Shown: positions 27,934-35,935 of the stretch, one piece after another
How positions within the stretch are numbered: the stretch's first letter is position 1
Layout of the letters: each line of letters begins with the position of its first letter
NCBI GenBank assembly: GCA_013696745.1
Contig: JACCXZ010000032.1
Location: 1 to 35,935, forward strand
Reading direction: 5' to 3'
Source: Nocardioidaceae bacterium
GTDB lineage: Bacteria > Actinomycetota > Actinomycetes > Propionibacteriales > Nocardioidaceae
DNA: 35,935 nucleotides
Notes under the pieces: model-generated
Told to the model about the DNA's origin: nothing
Databases searched by the model: none
The model's input: the letters and a program-made list of their open reading frames with translations, nothing else
Position numbers and translations under genes: made by a program

Positions 27934-28626
27934 TCAGGATGCCAGTCCGAGCGTCGCCATCCGGTCGGCGTGTGCCTCGGTGAGTCTGACGAACATCCGT
28001 CCGATCGTCGCGAGGTCCATGCCGGGACGGTCGACCGTGCCGGCCAGCAGTGCCGACAGGCTGTCCCGGTCGGCGACCACGGCCTGAGCCTGGCTCAGTG
28101 CCTCGCCGACGAGGCGGCGTCCCCACAGCGCGAGCCGGCCGCCGATCCGTGGGTCGGCAGCTATCGCGCCGCGTACCCGGTCGACGACGAAGGCACTGTG
28201 ACCGGAGTCGGCAAGGGTGGCCAAGATCAGCTCGCGGGTGTCGACGTCCACGTAGGCAGCCACCTCCCGGTAGAAGTCGTTGGCGAGGGCGTCACCGACG
28301 AATGCCTTCACGAGTCCCTCCAGCCAGTCCGAGGGAGTGGTCATGTCGTGGAAGCTGTCGACGGCGGCCACGAACGGTGCCATAGCCTCGTCGACGTCGG
28401 CGTCGAGCTCGCGCAGTCGCGCGCGCAGTGCCTCGAAGTGCCCGAACTCCGCCGAGGCCATCGCGGCGAGGGCCGCCTTGTCATGGGTGTCCGGGGCCAT
28501 CTTGGCGTCCTCGGCGAGACGCTCGAAGGCGGTCAGCTCGCCGTACGCGAGGGCGCCGAGGAGGTCCACCACGCCCTCCCGGTAGGCGGGGTCCTGCATC
28601 GCGGACGCGGAGCCGGGTTCAGACAT
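27934..28626 (-). CDS. Ferritin-like fold-containing protein
   Basis: YREGVVDLLGALAYGELTAFERLAEDAKMAPDTHDKAALAAMASAEFGHFEALRARL; helical ExxH-type pattern; syntenic between DUF3107 and rhlE. Confidence 0.85.
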   Translation of the reverse strand: MSEPGSASAMQDPAYREGVVDLLGALAYGELTAFERLAEDAKMAPDTHDKAALAAMASAEFGHFEALRARLRELDADVDEAMAPFVAAVDSFHDMTTPSDWLEGLVKAFVGDALANDFYREVAAYVDVDTRELILATLADSGHSAFVVDRVRGAIAADPRIGGRLALWGRRLVGEALSQAQAVVADRDSLSALLAGTVDRPGMDLATIGRMFVRLTEAHADRMATLGLAS

Positions 28627-28724
28627 GCGCGCAGCGTAGCGAGCGCCCCGCGGGCCGTGCAGGGCGGCGGCGGTCCCGCGGCTAGACTCTGGACGACCCA
28701 CCACCGTCTCGAATCGAGAAGATC

Positions 28725-30161
28725 CTGACCACCTTCCAAGATCTCGGCGTCCTTCCGGAGATCGCCGACTCGCTGGCCGAGGTCGGAATCACCGATGCCT
28801 TCCCCATTCAGGAGCTGACCCTCCCCATCGCGCTGATCGGTACCGACCTGATCGGGCAGGCGCGCACAGGCACCGGCAAGACCCTCGCGTTCGCCATCCC
28901 CGTGCTGCAGCGGATCATCGCCCAGCACGATGCGGATGCTGCCGAGCTGGCTGCCTCCGGCAAGCCGCAGGCACTGGTCATCGCGCCGACCCGCGAGCTG
29001 GCCATGCAGGTCTCCGGCGACTTCTCCGTGGCCGGCAAGGGCCGCGGCGCCCGCATCCTCACCGTCTACGGCGGTGTCCCGTACGAGCCGCAGCTCGATG
29101 CTCTGGCACGCGGGGTCGACGTCGTCGTCGGCACCCCCGGACGGCTGCTGGACCTCGCCAACCGCGGCACGCTCAACCTGTCCCAGGTCAAGGTGCTGGT
29201 GCTCGACGAGGCCGACGAGATGCTGGACCTCGGCTTCCTGCCCGATGTCGAACGGCTGCTGGCCAAGACGCACGAGCTGCGCCAGACGATGTTGTTCTCG
29301 GCCACGATGCCCGCAGCGATCGTGACCCTCGCGCGCACCCACATGCGGCACCCGATGAACATCCGTGCGGAGTCCGACAGCGACCAGCAGACCGTGCCCG
29401 CGACGGCGCAGTTCATCTACTGGGCGCACGACCTCGACAAGCCGGAGGTCGTCGCGCGCATCCTGCAGGCCGAGGACCGGGGTCGGGTACTCATCTTCAC
29501 CCGTACGAAACGGCGTGCTCAGCGCGTGGCCGAGGACATGGCCGAGCGTGGCTTCAAGGCGTCCCCGCTGCACGGCGACATGGCACAGGTCGCCCGGGAG
29601 AAGGCGATGAAACGCTTCCGCGACGGGACCATCGAGGTCCTGGTCGCCACCGACGTCGCCGCTCGCGGAATCGACGTCACCGGCATCAGCCACGTGATCA
29701 ACTACACCTGCCCCGAGGACGAGAAGACCTACCTGCACCGCACCGGCCGGACCGGCCGCGCCGGGGCCTCCGGCATCGCCATCACATTCGTCGACTGGGC
29801 GGACCTGACCCGCTGGAAGGCGATCAACAAGGCCCTCGACCTGCCGTTCGACGAGCCGCAGGAGACGTACTCCACCTCGGATCACCTCTTCCACGACATC
29901 GGTATTCCCCGCGGCGCCACCGGCCGGGTCACCCCTCCCGCGCCCCAGCAGCAGCACGCCGGGCGGTCGTCGCGCGAACGCCCGCCCCGCCAGCGCGACC
30001 GACAGCGGACCCGCACCCGCGGTGGCGCCCCGGTAGCATCCGAGGGGACTGCAGTGCCCTCGAGCAGCGACAGTCCCGGCCCCTCGGGCGGCGCCCACGG
30101 TGAGGCTCCACAGCGTCGTCGTCGGCGACGACGTTCAGGTGGGGGCTCGACCGAGGGCTGA
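28725..30161 (+). CDS. rhlE: DEAD-box RNA helicase (RhlE-like); start codon uncertain, probable CTG at 28725
   Basis: TTFQDLGVLPEIADSLAEVGITDAFPIQELTLPIALIGTDLIGQARTGTGKT; VLDEADEMLDLGF; HRTGRTGRAG. The frame is open from 28686, but no ATG/GTG/TTG precedes the Q-motif region. Confidence 0.9.
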   Translation: MTTFQDLGVLPEIADSLAEVGITDAFPIQELTLPIALIGTDLIGQARTGTGKTLAFAIPVLQRIIAQHDADAAELAASGKPQALVIAPTRELAMQVSGDFSVAGKGRGARILTVYGGVPYEPQLDALARGVDVVVGTPGRLLDLANRGTLNLSQVKVLVLDEADEMLDLGFLPDVERLLAKTHELRQTMLFSATMPAAIVTLARTHMRHPMNIRAESDSDQQTVPATAQFIYWAHDLDKPEVVARILQAEDRGRVLIFTRTKRRAQRVAEDMAERGFKASPLHGDMAQVAREKAMKRFRDGTIEVLVATDVAARGIDVTGISHVINYTCPEDEKTYLHRTGRTGRAGASGIAITFVDWADLTRWKAINKALDLPFDEPQETYSTSDHLFHDIGIPRGATGRVTPPAPQQQHAGRSSRERPPRQRDRQRTRTRGGAPVASEGTAVPSSSDSPGPSGGAHGEAPQRRRRRRRSGGGSTEG

Positions 30162-30182
30162 CCTTGACGCCGCCTCGGCGGC

Positions 30183-30902
30183 TCAGTCGAGCACGACGAC
30201 GCGGGTGCCGACGGGCGCGAAGGCCCACAGCTGCCTCGCGTCGCGGGGGGCCTGACGGATGCACCCGTCCGACAGCGGCGTCCCGAGGTCGGCGATGCTC
30301 TGCACCCGGTCGCCCCGATGGTCGACGGGCAAGTCGTGGAAGCCGATCGCGGCGTTCTCCCCGTAGGTGAACCGCACCATGTGGCGCATGGAGGTGTCCT
30401 CCGTGTACCCGGTGGCGTGCACGGACTTGGAGTAGACCTCGTACCGGCCCGCCTCCAGGTTGTCCAGCCGGCTGCCGGAGACCAGATAGCTGTCGAGCAC
30501 CGTGCCGTTCGCGCGGACGAGCCAGACCCGCTGGTCACCCATGTCGTACACCACTCGGCGACCGTGACCGGACCGGGGCGGGGCAGTGGTCAGGTCCGCC
30601 GTGGGCGGGTCCGGTGCCGCCTGTGGATCGGTGGGTTCGCTCAGTTCGGTGGGTTCGTCGACGGGCGTCTCGAGCACCAGTGCCTGGGGCAGCGCACCGG
30701 CCACCGCGTGGTCCCGGTCCCCGGGGTACGGCAGGATACCCACGGCCACGACGACAGTGCTCGCCGTCACGGTCAGGGAGGCGACCAGCGTCGCGATGCG
30801 ATAGGCCCTGCGCAACCAGGGCCGCCTCGCCTTCGAACCGTGCCGCCACGCCGCGCCACGGTCCTGCAGACGACCAGTCTTGGGTCGGGTCATGTGGCTC
30901 AT
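30183..30902 (-). CDS. L,D-transpeptidase (YkuD domain), membrane-anchored
   Basis: N-terminal TM RIATLVASLTVTASTVVVAVGIL; IGFHDLPVDHRGDRVQSIADLGTPLSDGCIRQAPRDARQLW catalytic motif. Confidence 0.9.
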   Translation of the reverse strand: MSHMTRPKTGRLQDRGAAWRHGSKARRPWLRRAYRIATLVASLTVTASTVVVAVGILPYPGDRDHAVAGALPQALVLETPVDEPTELSEPTDPQAAPDPPTADLTTAPPRSGHGRRVVYDMGDQRVWLVRANGTVLDSYLVSGSRLDNLEAGRYEVYSKSVHATGYTEDTSMRHMVRFTYGENAAIGFHDLPVDHRGDRVQSIADLGTPLSDGCIRQAPRDARQLWAFAPVGTRVVVLD

Positions 30903-30934
30903 GGTAGGGGCCGGGCACTCGTGCGTTGCGGACC

Positions 30935-31705
30935 TCAGCTGCGCGCCTCGAGCAGGTTCGCGGCCAGCTGGCGATAGGCCCCGGCACCACGGTGGCTGCG
31001 TGCCGTGCTCAGGATGGAGCGTCCGACCGCCGGCGCCTCAGCGAACTTGATCGTCTTGGGGATCGGCGGCTCGAGCACCGGCAGCTCGTACGTCTCGCTG
31101 ATGGCCTCCAGCACGGTGCGCGCATGCTTCGTACGTCCGTCGAACAGCGTCGGCAGGACGCCCATCACCGACAGGCCACGGTTGGTGAAGCGGCGGACGT
31201 CGTGCACCGTGTCCAGCAGCTGGCCGACCCCGCGGTGCGACAAGGTCTCGCACTGCAAGGGGATCATCACCTCGTCGGCGGCCGAGAGCGCGTTGACCGT
31301 GAGGACCCCGAGGGACGGCGGGCAGTCCAGCAGGATCCAGTCGTACTCCTCGCTGACGTCCTCCAGCGCCGTCCGCAGGACGTGTTCTCGTCCGGTACGG
31401 GTCAGCAGGGCTGCCTCCGCCCCGGCGAGCTCGATGGTGGCCGGCAACAGGTCCGGACCGTCATCGGTGCTCATGATGACGTCGGCTGCGGACTTCTGCC
31501 CGAGCAGTACCTGGTGGACGCTGACGTCGAGATCCTCCGGGTCGATGCCCAGGGAGAAGGTCAGGCACGCCTGAGGATCGAGGTCGACCAGCAGTACCCG
31601 CCGCCCGAGCTCGACCAGGGCGGCTCCGAGGGAGGCGACGCTCGTCGTCTTCGCGACGCCACCCTTCTGATTGGTGACGGCGACGGTGAGACTCACCCGG
31701 GTCAT
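30935..31705 (-). CDS. ParA/Soj-like Walker-type ATPase
   Basis: VAVTNQKGGVAKTTSVASLGAALVELGRRVLLVDLDPQACLTFSLG; DWILLDCPPSLGVLTVNAL. Confidence 0.93.
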   Translation of the reverse strand: MTRVSLTVAVTNQKGGVAKTTSVASLGAALVELGRRVLLVDLDPQACLTFSLGIDPEDLDVSVHQVLLGQKSAADVIMSTDDGPDLLPATIELAGAEAALLTRTGREHVLRTALEDVSEEYDWILLDCPPSLGVLTVNALSAADEVMIPLQCETLSHRGVGQLLDTVHDVRRFTNRGLSVMGVLPTLFDGRTKHARTVLEAISETYELPVLEPPIPKTIKFAEAPAVGRSILSTARSHRGAGAYRQLAANLLEARS

Positions 31706-31800
31706 TCTGCCGCAGGTCGGATCAGCCCCAGACCACTGGCTCAACGCCGCGGCACAACCGTCGCTTCGGGCGCACTCCCCATGGCTTCCAGCACCACCTC

Positions 31801-31875
31801 CCATGGCAAGTTGTCACTCCCCATGGGTTGCGTCCCGTGGGCAGTGCGGTTTACCAGGGGACCCTGGGAAACCGC
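31801..31875 (+). repeat. Two-hairpin intergenic repeat, copy 2
   Basis: ccatggcaagttgtcactccccatgggttgcgtcccgtgggcagtgcggtttaccaggggaccctgggaaaccgc; aligned without gaps to 9461-9535. Second hairpin GCGGTTTaCCAGGG-ga-CCCTGGgAAACCGC. Confidence 0.9.
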
Positions 31876-31899
31876 ACCCGAAGCGGCCCGACCGCGGTG

Positions 31900-33006
31900 T
31901 CAGGACAGGTCGACGATGGCGGCCACGGGGCCGCCGCCCTCGGGACCCTGGTGGGCAGCCGACACGGACACGAACACGGCGGGGTCGCCGGTGACAGCGG
32001 CCGTGACCCCGCCGACGCACGCCTTGATCTGGCGGTGCCAGTGCACGTCGGAGTCGTCGAGCATCGCGTTGCGGCGGCCGCGTACCGTGCCGTCCTGGCT
32101 CGCCTCGCACTTGAGGAAGACGTTGACCAGACGACCGTCGAGATCGCTGGTACGGGGGCGCTCTGGCAGGTCCAGGCCGGCGTCCTTGATCGCGGCCCAG
32201 ATGCCGTCGGCGTCGAGGGCGTCCTGCATGACCGAGTGACCGATGCGGTATCTGCCGCCGACCCCGCGGGCGTTGCCGACCACGACGACCTGCGCCCGGT
32301 CGAGCTCCACGCCCGAGGAGCAGGACGCCACCGCGGAGTACAGCGACCGGTCGTGCATGACGTCGGCGTCGGTGGGCAGCTCGATCTCACCCAGCGCGAC
32401 GGCGATGCCGAGCGCGGTGACGCCGTTGGACAGGTCCATGGACTCGTGCGTCTGCTCGGTCCACACCGTCTCGCCACGGCTCTTGGCGTCGCGGATGGTC
32501 TGGATCGTCAGCAGCGGCGTCTTGGTCTGGACGTAGTGCACGTCGGCCACGTCGGTGATCCCGGCCCGCTGCATCGCGACCTTCACTGCGTCGGCGACCT
32601 TGCTGATCATCGGGGTGCGGCCGATTTCCTCCGGCAGCAGCCGCTCGCTCATCGCGTAGCCGACCGCGAGCCGCGGTTCGTCGCTCAGCACGGCTCGGTC
32701 GTCGGGCACCGTGGCGAACACCGTGGCGTGCGGGCTGATGACGCCGTCGGTGCCACCGGACCACACGATCGGGATCTCCTGGACGTCCTGCGCCGAGCGG
32801 GTTCCCTTGGCCGCGATCACCTCACGGAAGGCCCGGTCGGCGATGATCCGGGTGTAGTCGTTGACGCCGCCGTTGCCCTCGGTCTTGCCGATGACGGCGA
32901 TCACCCGGTCGGCCTCCAGGACCCCGTTGTCGATGAGCTTCTCGAGTTCGCTCGCGTCGGCGACGGAGTGGATCGGGATCTTGCGTACTTCGATGGCAGC
33001 GGGCAC
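31900..33006 (-). CDS. Ring-opening amidohydrolase (cyanuric acid hydrolase/barbiturase, AtzD/TrzD family)
   Basis: [26 protein letters not shown]...[113 protein letters not shown] start at 33006 with SD gaaggaagg (the track start at 33069 is less likely). Confidence 0.9.
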   Translation of the reverse strand: MPAAIEVRKIPIHSVADASELEKLIDNGVLEADRVIAVIGKTEGNGGVNDYTRIIADRAFREVIAAKGTRSAQDVQEIPIVWSGGTDGVISPHATVFATVPDDRAVLSDEPRLAVGYAMSERLLPEEIGRTPMISKVADAVKVAMQRAGITDVADVHYVQTKTPLLTIQTIRDAKSRGETVWTEQTHESMDLSNGVTALGIAVALGEIELPTDADVMHDRSLYSAVASCSSGVELDRAQVVVVGNARGVGGRYRIGHSVMQDALDADGIWAAIKDAGLDLPERPRTSDLDGRLVNVFLKCEASQDGTVRGRRNAMLDDSDVHWHRQIKACVGGVTAAVTGDPAVFVSVSAAHQGPEGGGPVAAIVDLS

Positions 33007-33065
33007 GGGAGGTTGCCTTCCTTCGTGGGGTACGGGTGCGGTGACGGTCCGGGATGCGAGGTCTC

Positions 33066-34001
33066 TCATCCGGCCACGACGCGGGTGCCGACGCGACCGG
33101 CGACGGCATCGGTGATCTGGGGCAGCGAGGTGATGATGCCGGTGCGGTGGGTGTGCTCGGTGAACCGGGTGACCGCCTCGACCTTGGGCCCCATGGAACC
33201 GGCGGCGAAGTGGCCGGCCGCGGCGAGCTCGCGCATCCGCGCGGCGCTCAGCTCACCGAGCGGGCGTGCTTCGTCGGTTCCCCAGCCGACGACCGCGGCC
33301 TCGACGTCGGTCGCGATGACAAGGGCGTCGGCTCCCAGCCGCTCGGCCAGCAGGGCGGCCGTGAGGTCCTTGTCGATCACGGCCTCGATGCCGGCGTACC
33401 CCTCGCCGTCGTGGTGGACGGTCGGAATGCCCCCGCCTCCGCAGCAGACCACCACGTAGCCGGCGGTGATCAGCGCCTCGGCGGCCGGGAAGTCCAGGCA
33501 CTCCAGCGGCTCCGGCGACGCGACCACCCGGCGCCAGCCGCGGGCTCCGGCGCTCACCCAGTGCTGGCCGTGATCGATCATCAGGGCTGCCTCACCGGCG
33601 CTGACGTAGCGACCGATCGGCTTGCTGGGGTTGGTGAACCCTGGGTCGGCGGCGTCCACGAGCGTGCGGGACACCAGCGCCGCGGACCGGATGTCGAGCC
33701 CGCGGTCGGCCAGCGCCTCGTCGAGCGTGTCGAGCACGAGCATGCCGATCGTCGCCTGGGTCTGCGCACCGCACCAGTCGAGGGGTACGGGCGGGACGAA
33801 CTCCGCGGCGAGCTCGTTCTTCAGCAACAGGTTGCCGACCTGCGGACCGTTTCCGTGGGTCAGGACGACCTGGTGGCCGTCCTGGATCAGGTCGGCGACG
33901 CTGTCCATCGCCGACGCGATGGCTGCTCGCTGGTCCTCGGGACCAGCAGTCCCGTCGGCCGCCGTCATCGCATTGCCGCCCAGGGCCACCACCAGTCGCA
34001 T
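33066..34001 (-). CDS. arcC: Carbamate kinase
   Basis: [72 protein letters not shown]. Confidence 0.93.
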   Translation of the reverse strand: MRLVVALGGNAMTAADGTAGPEDQRAAIASAMDSVADLIQDGHQVVLTHGNGPQVGNLLLKNELAAEFVPPVPLDWCGAQTQATIGMLVLDTLDEALADRGLDIRSAALVSRTLVDAADPGFTNPSKPIGRYVSAGEAALMIDHGQHWVSAGARGWRRVVASPEPLECLDFPAAEALITAGYVVVCCGGGGIPTVHHDGEGYAGIEAVIDKDLTAALLAERLGADALVIATDVEAAVVGWGTDEARPLGELSAARMRELAAAGHFAAGSMGPKVEAVTRFTEHTHRTGIITSLPQITDAVAGRVGTRVVAG

Positions 34002-34156
34002 GGGGGTGAATCTAGGCGGCGCAGCGGCGCTCCGCACATGGGCAGATCCGCCCAACCCTGCCATGGGTCTCCGGCAACCTGTGCCACCCGAAATCCACGT
34101 TCGCCCGTCGCGAACCGCACTGGCGCGGGTCCCAGTCCGGCCGCTTGACTGCCCGC

Positions 34157-35149
34157 ATGGACATCCTGGTGCTCGGTGGAACGGCATGGCTCGGACGCGC
34201 AGTAACCCAGGAGGCCGTGGGCCGCAATCACGCGGTGACGTGCCTGGCCCGTGGTGAGAGCGGCGGCGCGGCCGACGGTTGTGAGCTGGTCGTGGCCGAC
34301 CGCGCGGACCCGCACGCGTACGACCAGGTACGCGACCGTGACTGGGACACCGTCCTGGACGTCGCGTGGCAACCGGCCTTCGTACGCGGCGCGCTGGACG
34401 CCCTCGGCCGACGCGCCCGGCACTGGACGTACGTGTCGTCAGGCAGCGTCTACACATCACACGCGCAGCCCGGTGCCGACGAGAGTGCGGCACTGCTGGA
34501 GCCCACCGAGCTGGAGCGTGTCGACCGGGAGATCTACGGCGAGGCGAAGGTCGCCTGCGAGCAGGCGTGCATGCGGGCCGTCGGTGATCGGCTGCTGGTA
34601 GCCCGCTCGGGTTTGATCGGCGGTCCCGGCGACCACACCGACCGCACCGGCGCCTGGGTGGCGCGGGCCGCCCGCGACCCGCACGCACCGATGCTCGTCC
34701 CCGACACGCCCGACGCCCCGACCCAGGTGGTGGACGTACGTGACCTCGCCGCGTGGTTGGTCGACAGCGCCGAGCGGGGTCGGGTCGGGACCATCGACGC
34801 CGTGGGGCCGGTCGTGCCCCTTTCGGAGTGGATCGGGCTGGCCCGCCAGATCGGGGAGCATGAGGGCCCGGTCGTCGTGGTGCCGTCGGCGTGGCTGGTC
34901 GAGCAGGGCGTCGAGCAGTTCATGGGCCCAGGCTCGCTGACCCAGTGGCTGGTGGAACCCGGATGGGAGGGGTTCCTCGCGCGCAGCGGGGCGGCTGCGC
35001 GCGCAGCCGGCCTGACCTGCCGCCCGCTGGGTCAGCTGCTGCGAGACGTGCTCGCCTGGGAACGGGAGCAGGGTCTCGACCGCGAACGCCGGGCCGGACT
35101 GGACGCCGCTCGCGAAGCCGAGTTGCTCGAGGCGTGGACCGCGGCCTGA
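34157..35149 (+). CDS. NAD-dependent epimerase/reductase (extended SDR-like)
   Basis: [21 protein letters not shown] Rossmann motif, [27 protein letters not shown]. Confidence 0.85.
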   Translation: MDILVLGGTAWLGRAVTQEAVGRNHAVTCLARGESGGAADGCELVVADRADPHAYDQVRDRDWDTVLDVAWQPAFVRGALDALGRRARHWTYVSSGSVYTSHAQPGADESAALLEPTELERVDREIYGEAKVACEQACMRAVGDRLLVARSGLIGGPGDHTDRTGAWVARAARDPHAPMLVPDTPDAPTQVVDVRDLAAWLVDSAERGRVGTIDAVGPVVPLSEWIGLARQIGEHEGPVVVVPSAWLVEQGVEQFMGPGSLTQWLVEPGWEGFLARSGAAARAAGLTCRPLGQLLRDVLAWEREQGLDRERRAGLDAAREAELLEAWTAA

Positions 35150-35162
35150 GGGGCGGACCGGC

Positions 35163-35412
35163 CTACCGGGGCACCACCGTGATCGAACATCGGACGCCGG
35201 GCACGCGGCTCAGCCTCGCATCGGCCGTCATCAGCGGGCAGTTCAGCAGCTCCGCCACGGCGACGTAGGAGGCGTCGTAGGCGGATAGGTTCTCCCGCAG
35301 GTCCCAGACCCGCTCCAGGAGCGTGAAGACCGGATACCTCGTCATGCCGAGACGCCGCAGTGCGTTCACCGCGTTCCACCCCGACTCTGCCGCCAGTTGG
35401 CCGGCCGCAACC
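35163..35412 (-). pseudogene. PIN-domain (VapC-like) toxin remnant
   Basis: C-terminal PIN signature RVWDLRENLSAYDASYVAVAELLNCPLMTADARLSRVPGV; the N-terminal PIN catalytic part (V[VI]DAS) is absent and NALRRL runs straight into GMTRYPVF. Confidence 0.6.
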
Positions 35413-35439
35413 CGTTTGATCGGAGTCGATGGATGCTCG

Positions 35440-35817
35440 CTCGTCGGTCGGTCAGACCAGCGGCAGCCAGGATCTGCTGTATCAGATCGTTCTTTCCGCT
35501 GCCGTACTCCTCCAGGTCCACGACCCCAGCGCCGACTGCCCTTCTTGACCGCGGCGTACTGGTGACGGAGGTTCGGATCCGCACACAGAGTGTCCCTGAC
35601 AGCTAGATGGTTGCGGAGCGACAGGGAGCCATCGACCACGACGTACGTGTTCGTGCCGGTCAGCCGCTCCGGCTCCCGAAACGCCCATCGCAGGGGATTC
35701 CCAGCTCCCCGCGCGGTCTGAACCCGAGACCTACGAGAACGCCCGATGCCGCGGCAACGCCTCGAATCGTGCTGGCCACGTGGAGTCGTAATCCGCGACC
35801 TCAACCTCGGCGTGCAT
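35440..35817 (-). pseudogene. GrpB-family protein remnant (frameshifted, internally deleted)
   Basis: Fragments in different frames: MHAEVEVADYDSTWPARFEALPRHRAFS* (from ATG 35817), NPLRWAFREPERLTGTNTYVVVDGSLSLRNHLAVRDTLCADPNLRHQYAAVKK, and GAGVVDLEEYGSGKNDLIQQILAAAGLTD. Confidence 0.65.
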
Positions 35818-35935
35818 GCGCGACCGTTGTCGTTCCGGAGCCTGTCCGGCGGTCTCCGGCGTGAGCGGCGACGACGCCTATGAGACAGTCGTCACGTTCG
35901 GCGTTGCCGACGCGCACCAAGAACTTCTCGATGGC
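35801..35935 (-). CDS. 3' end of an unidentified ORF entering from the right edge
   Basis: Open minus-strand frame AIEKFLVRVGNAERDDCLIGVVAAHAGDRRTGSGTTTVAHARRG* ending at 35801; no family recognised. Confidence 0.25.
   Translation of the reverse strand, partial: AIEKFLVRVGNAERDDCLIGVVAAHAGDRRTGSGTTTVAHARRG

Noticed and set aside
28533-30098. 521-aa - strand ORF
   Set aside because: Antisense to rhlE, which has clear DEAD-box motifs on the + strand.
30169-30182. gccgcc-tc-ggcggc palindrome between the convergent rhlE and L,D-transpeptidase genes
   Set aside because: Short stem with a 2-nt loop and no T-tract; expected by chance at this GC content.
33007-33069. Track start of the ring-opening amidohydrolase at 33069
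   Set aside because: The GTG at 33006 has a well-placed SD (gaaggaagg) and gives the usual short N-terminus before [11 protein letters not shown].
1-35935. CRISPR arrays, tRNA/rRNA genes, IS/transposase or phage genes
   Set aside because: None recognised by eye on either strand; a tRNAscan or minced run was not possible here.

Overview
High-GC actinobacterial chromosomal window (35,935 bp). Gene order closely follows a conserved actinobacterial block that I recognise from the M. tuberculosis Rv3193c-Rv3213c region (from memory, no search run): UPF0182 protein, PPA1309-family protein, PDZ/Lon-like protease, MoaE, DUF2342 zinc protease, NUDIX, YgjP-type metallopeptidase, AarF/ABC1 kinase, WhiB7, UvrD2, mycoredoxin, NudC, DeoD, AdnB, AdnA, CPBP protease, MGMT-like ATL protein, MoeZ, a GHL10-like glycoside hydrolase, TetR, DUF3107, ferritin-like protein, RhlE, L,D-transpeptidase, ParA. 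An accessory segment follows: AtzD/barbiturase-type ring-opening amidohydrolase, carbamate kinase, NAD-epimerase, and decayed GrpB and PIN/VapC remnants. The most notable items are: (i) a ~75-bp two-hairpin intergenic repeat present twice, 22 kb apart, each copy 20-24 bp beyond a stop codon; (ii) a whiB7 leader with an SD-preceded uORF ending in Trp-Gly-Pro-Pro-Ile and a perfect 13-bp terminator hairpin; (iii) a GHL10-like gene with a signal-peptide frameshift and apparently three in-frame internal deletions; (iv) an rhlE reading frame with no ATG/GTG/TTG start, only a CTG where the conserved region begins; (v) an amidohydrolase-carbamate kinase pair with no carbamoyltransferase nearby. I saw no CRISPR, rRNA, tRNA or transposase. 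The long antisense ORFs in the track are judged to be GC-codon-bias shadows.
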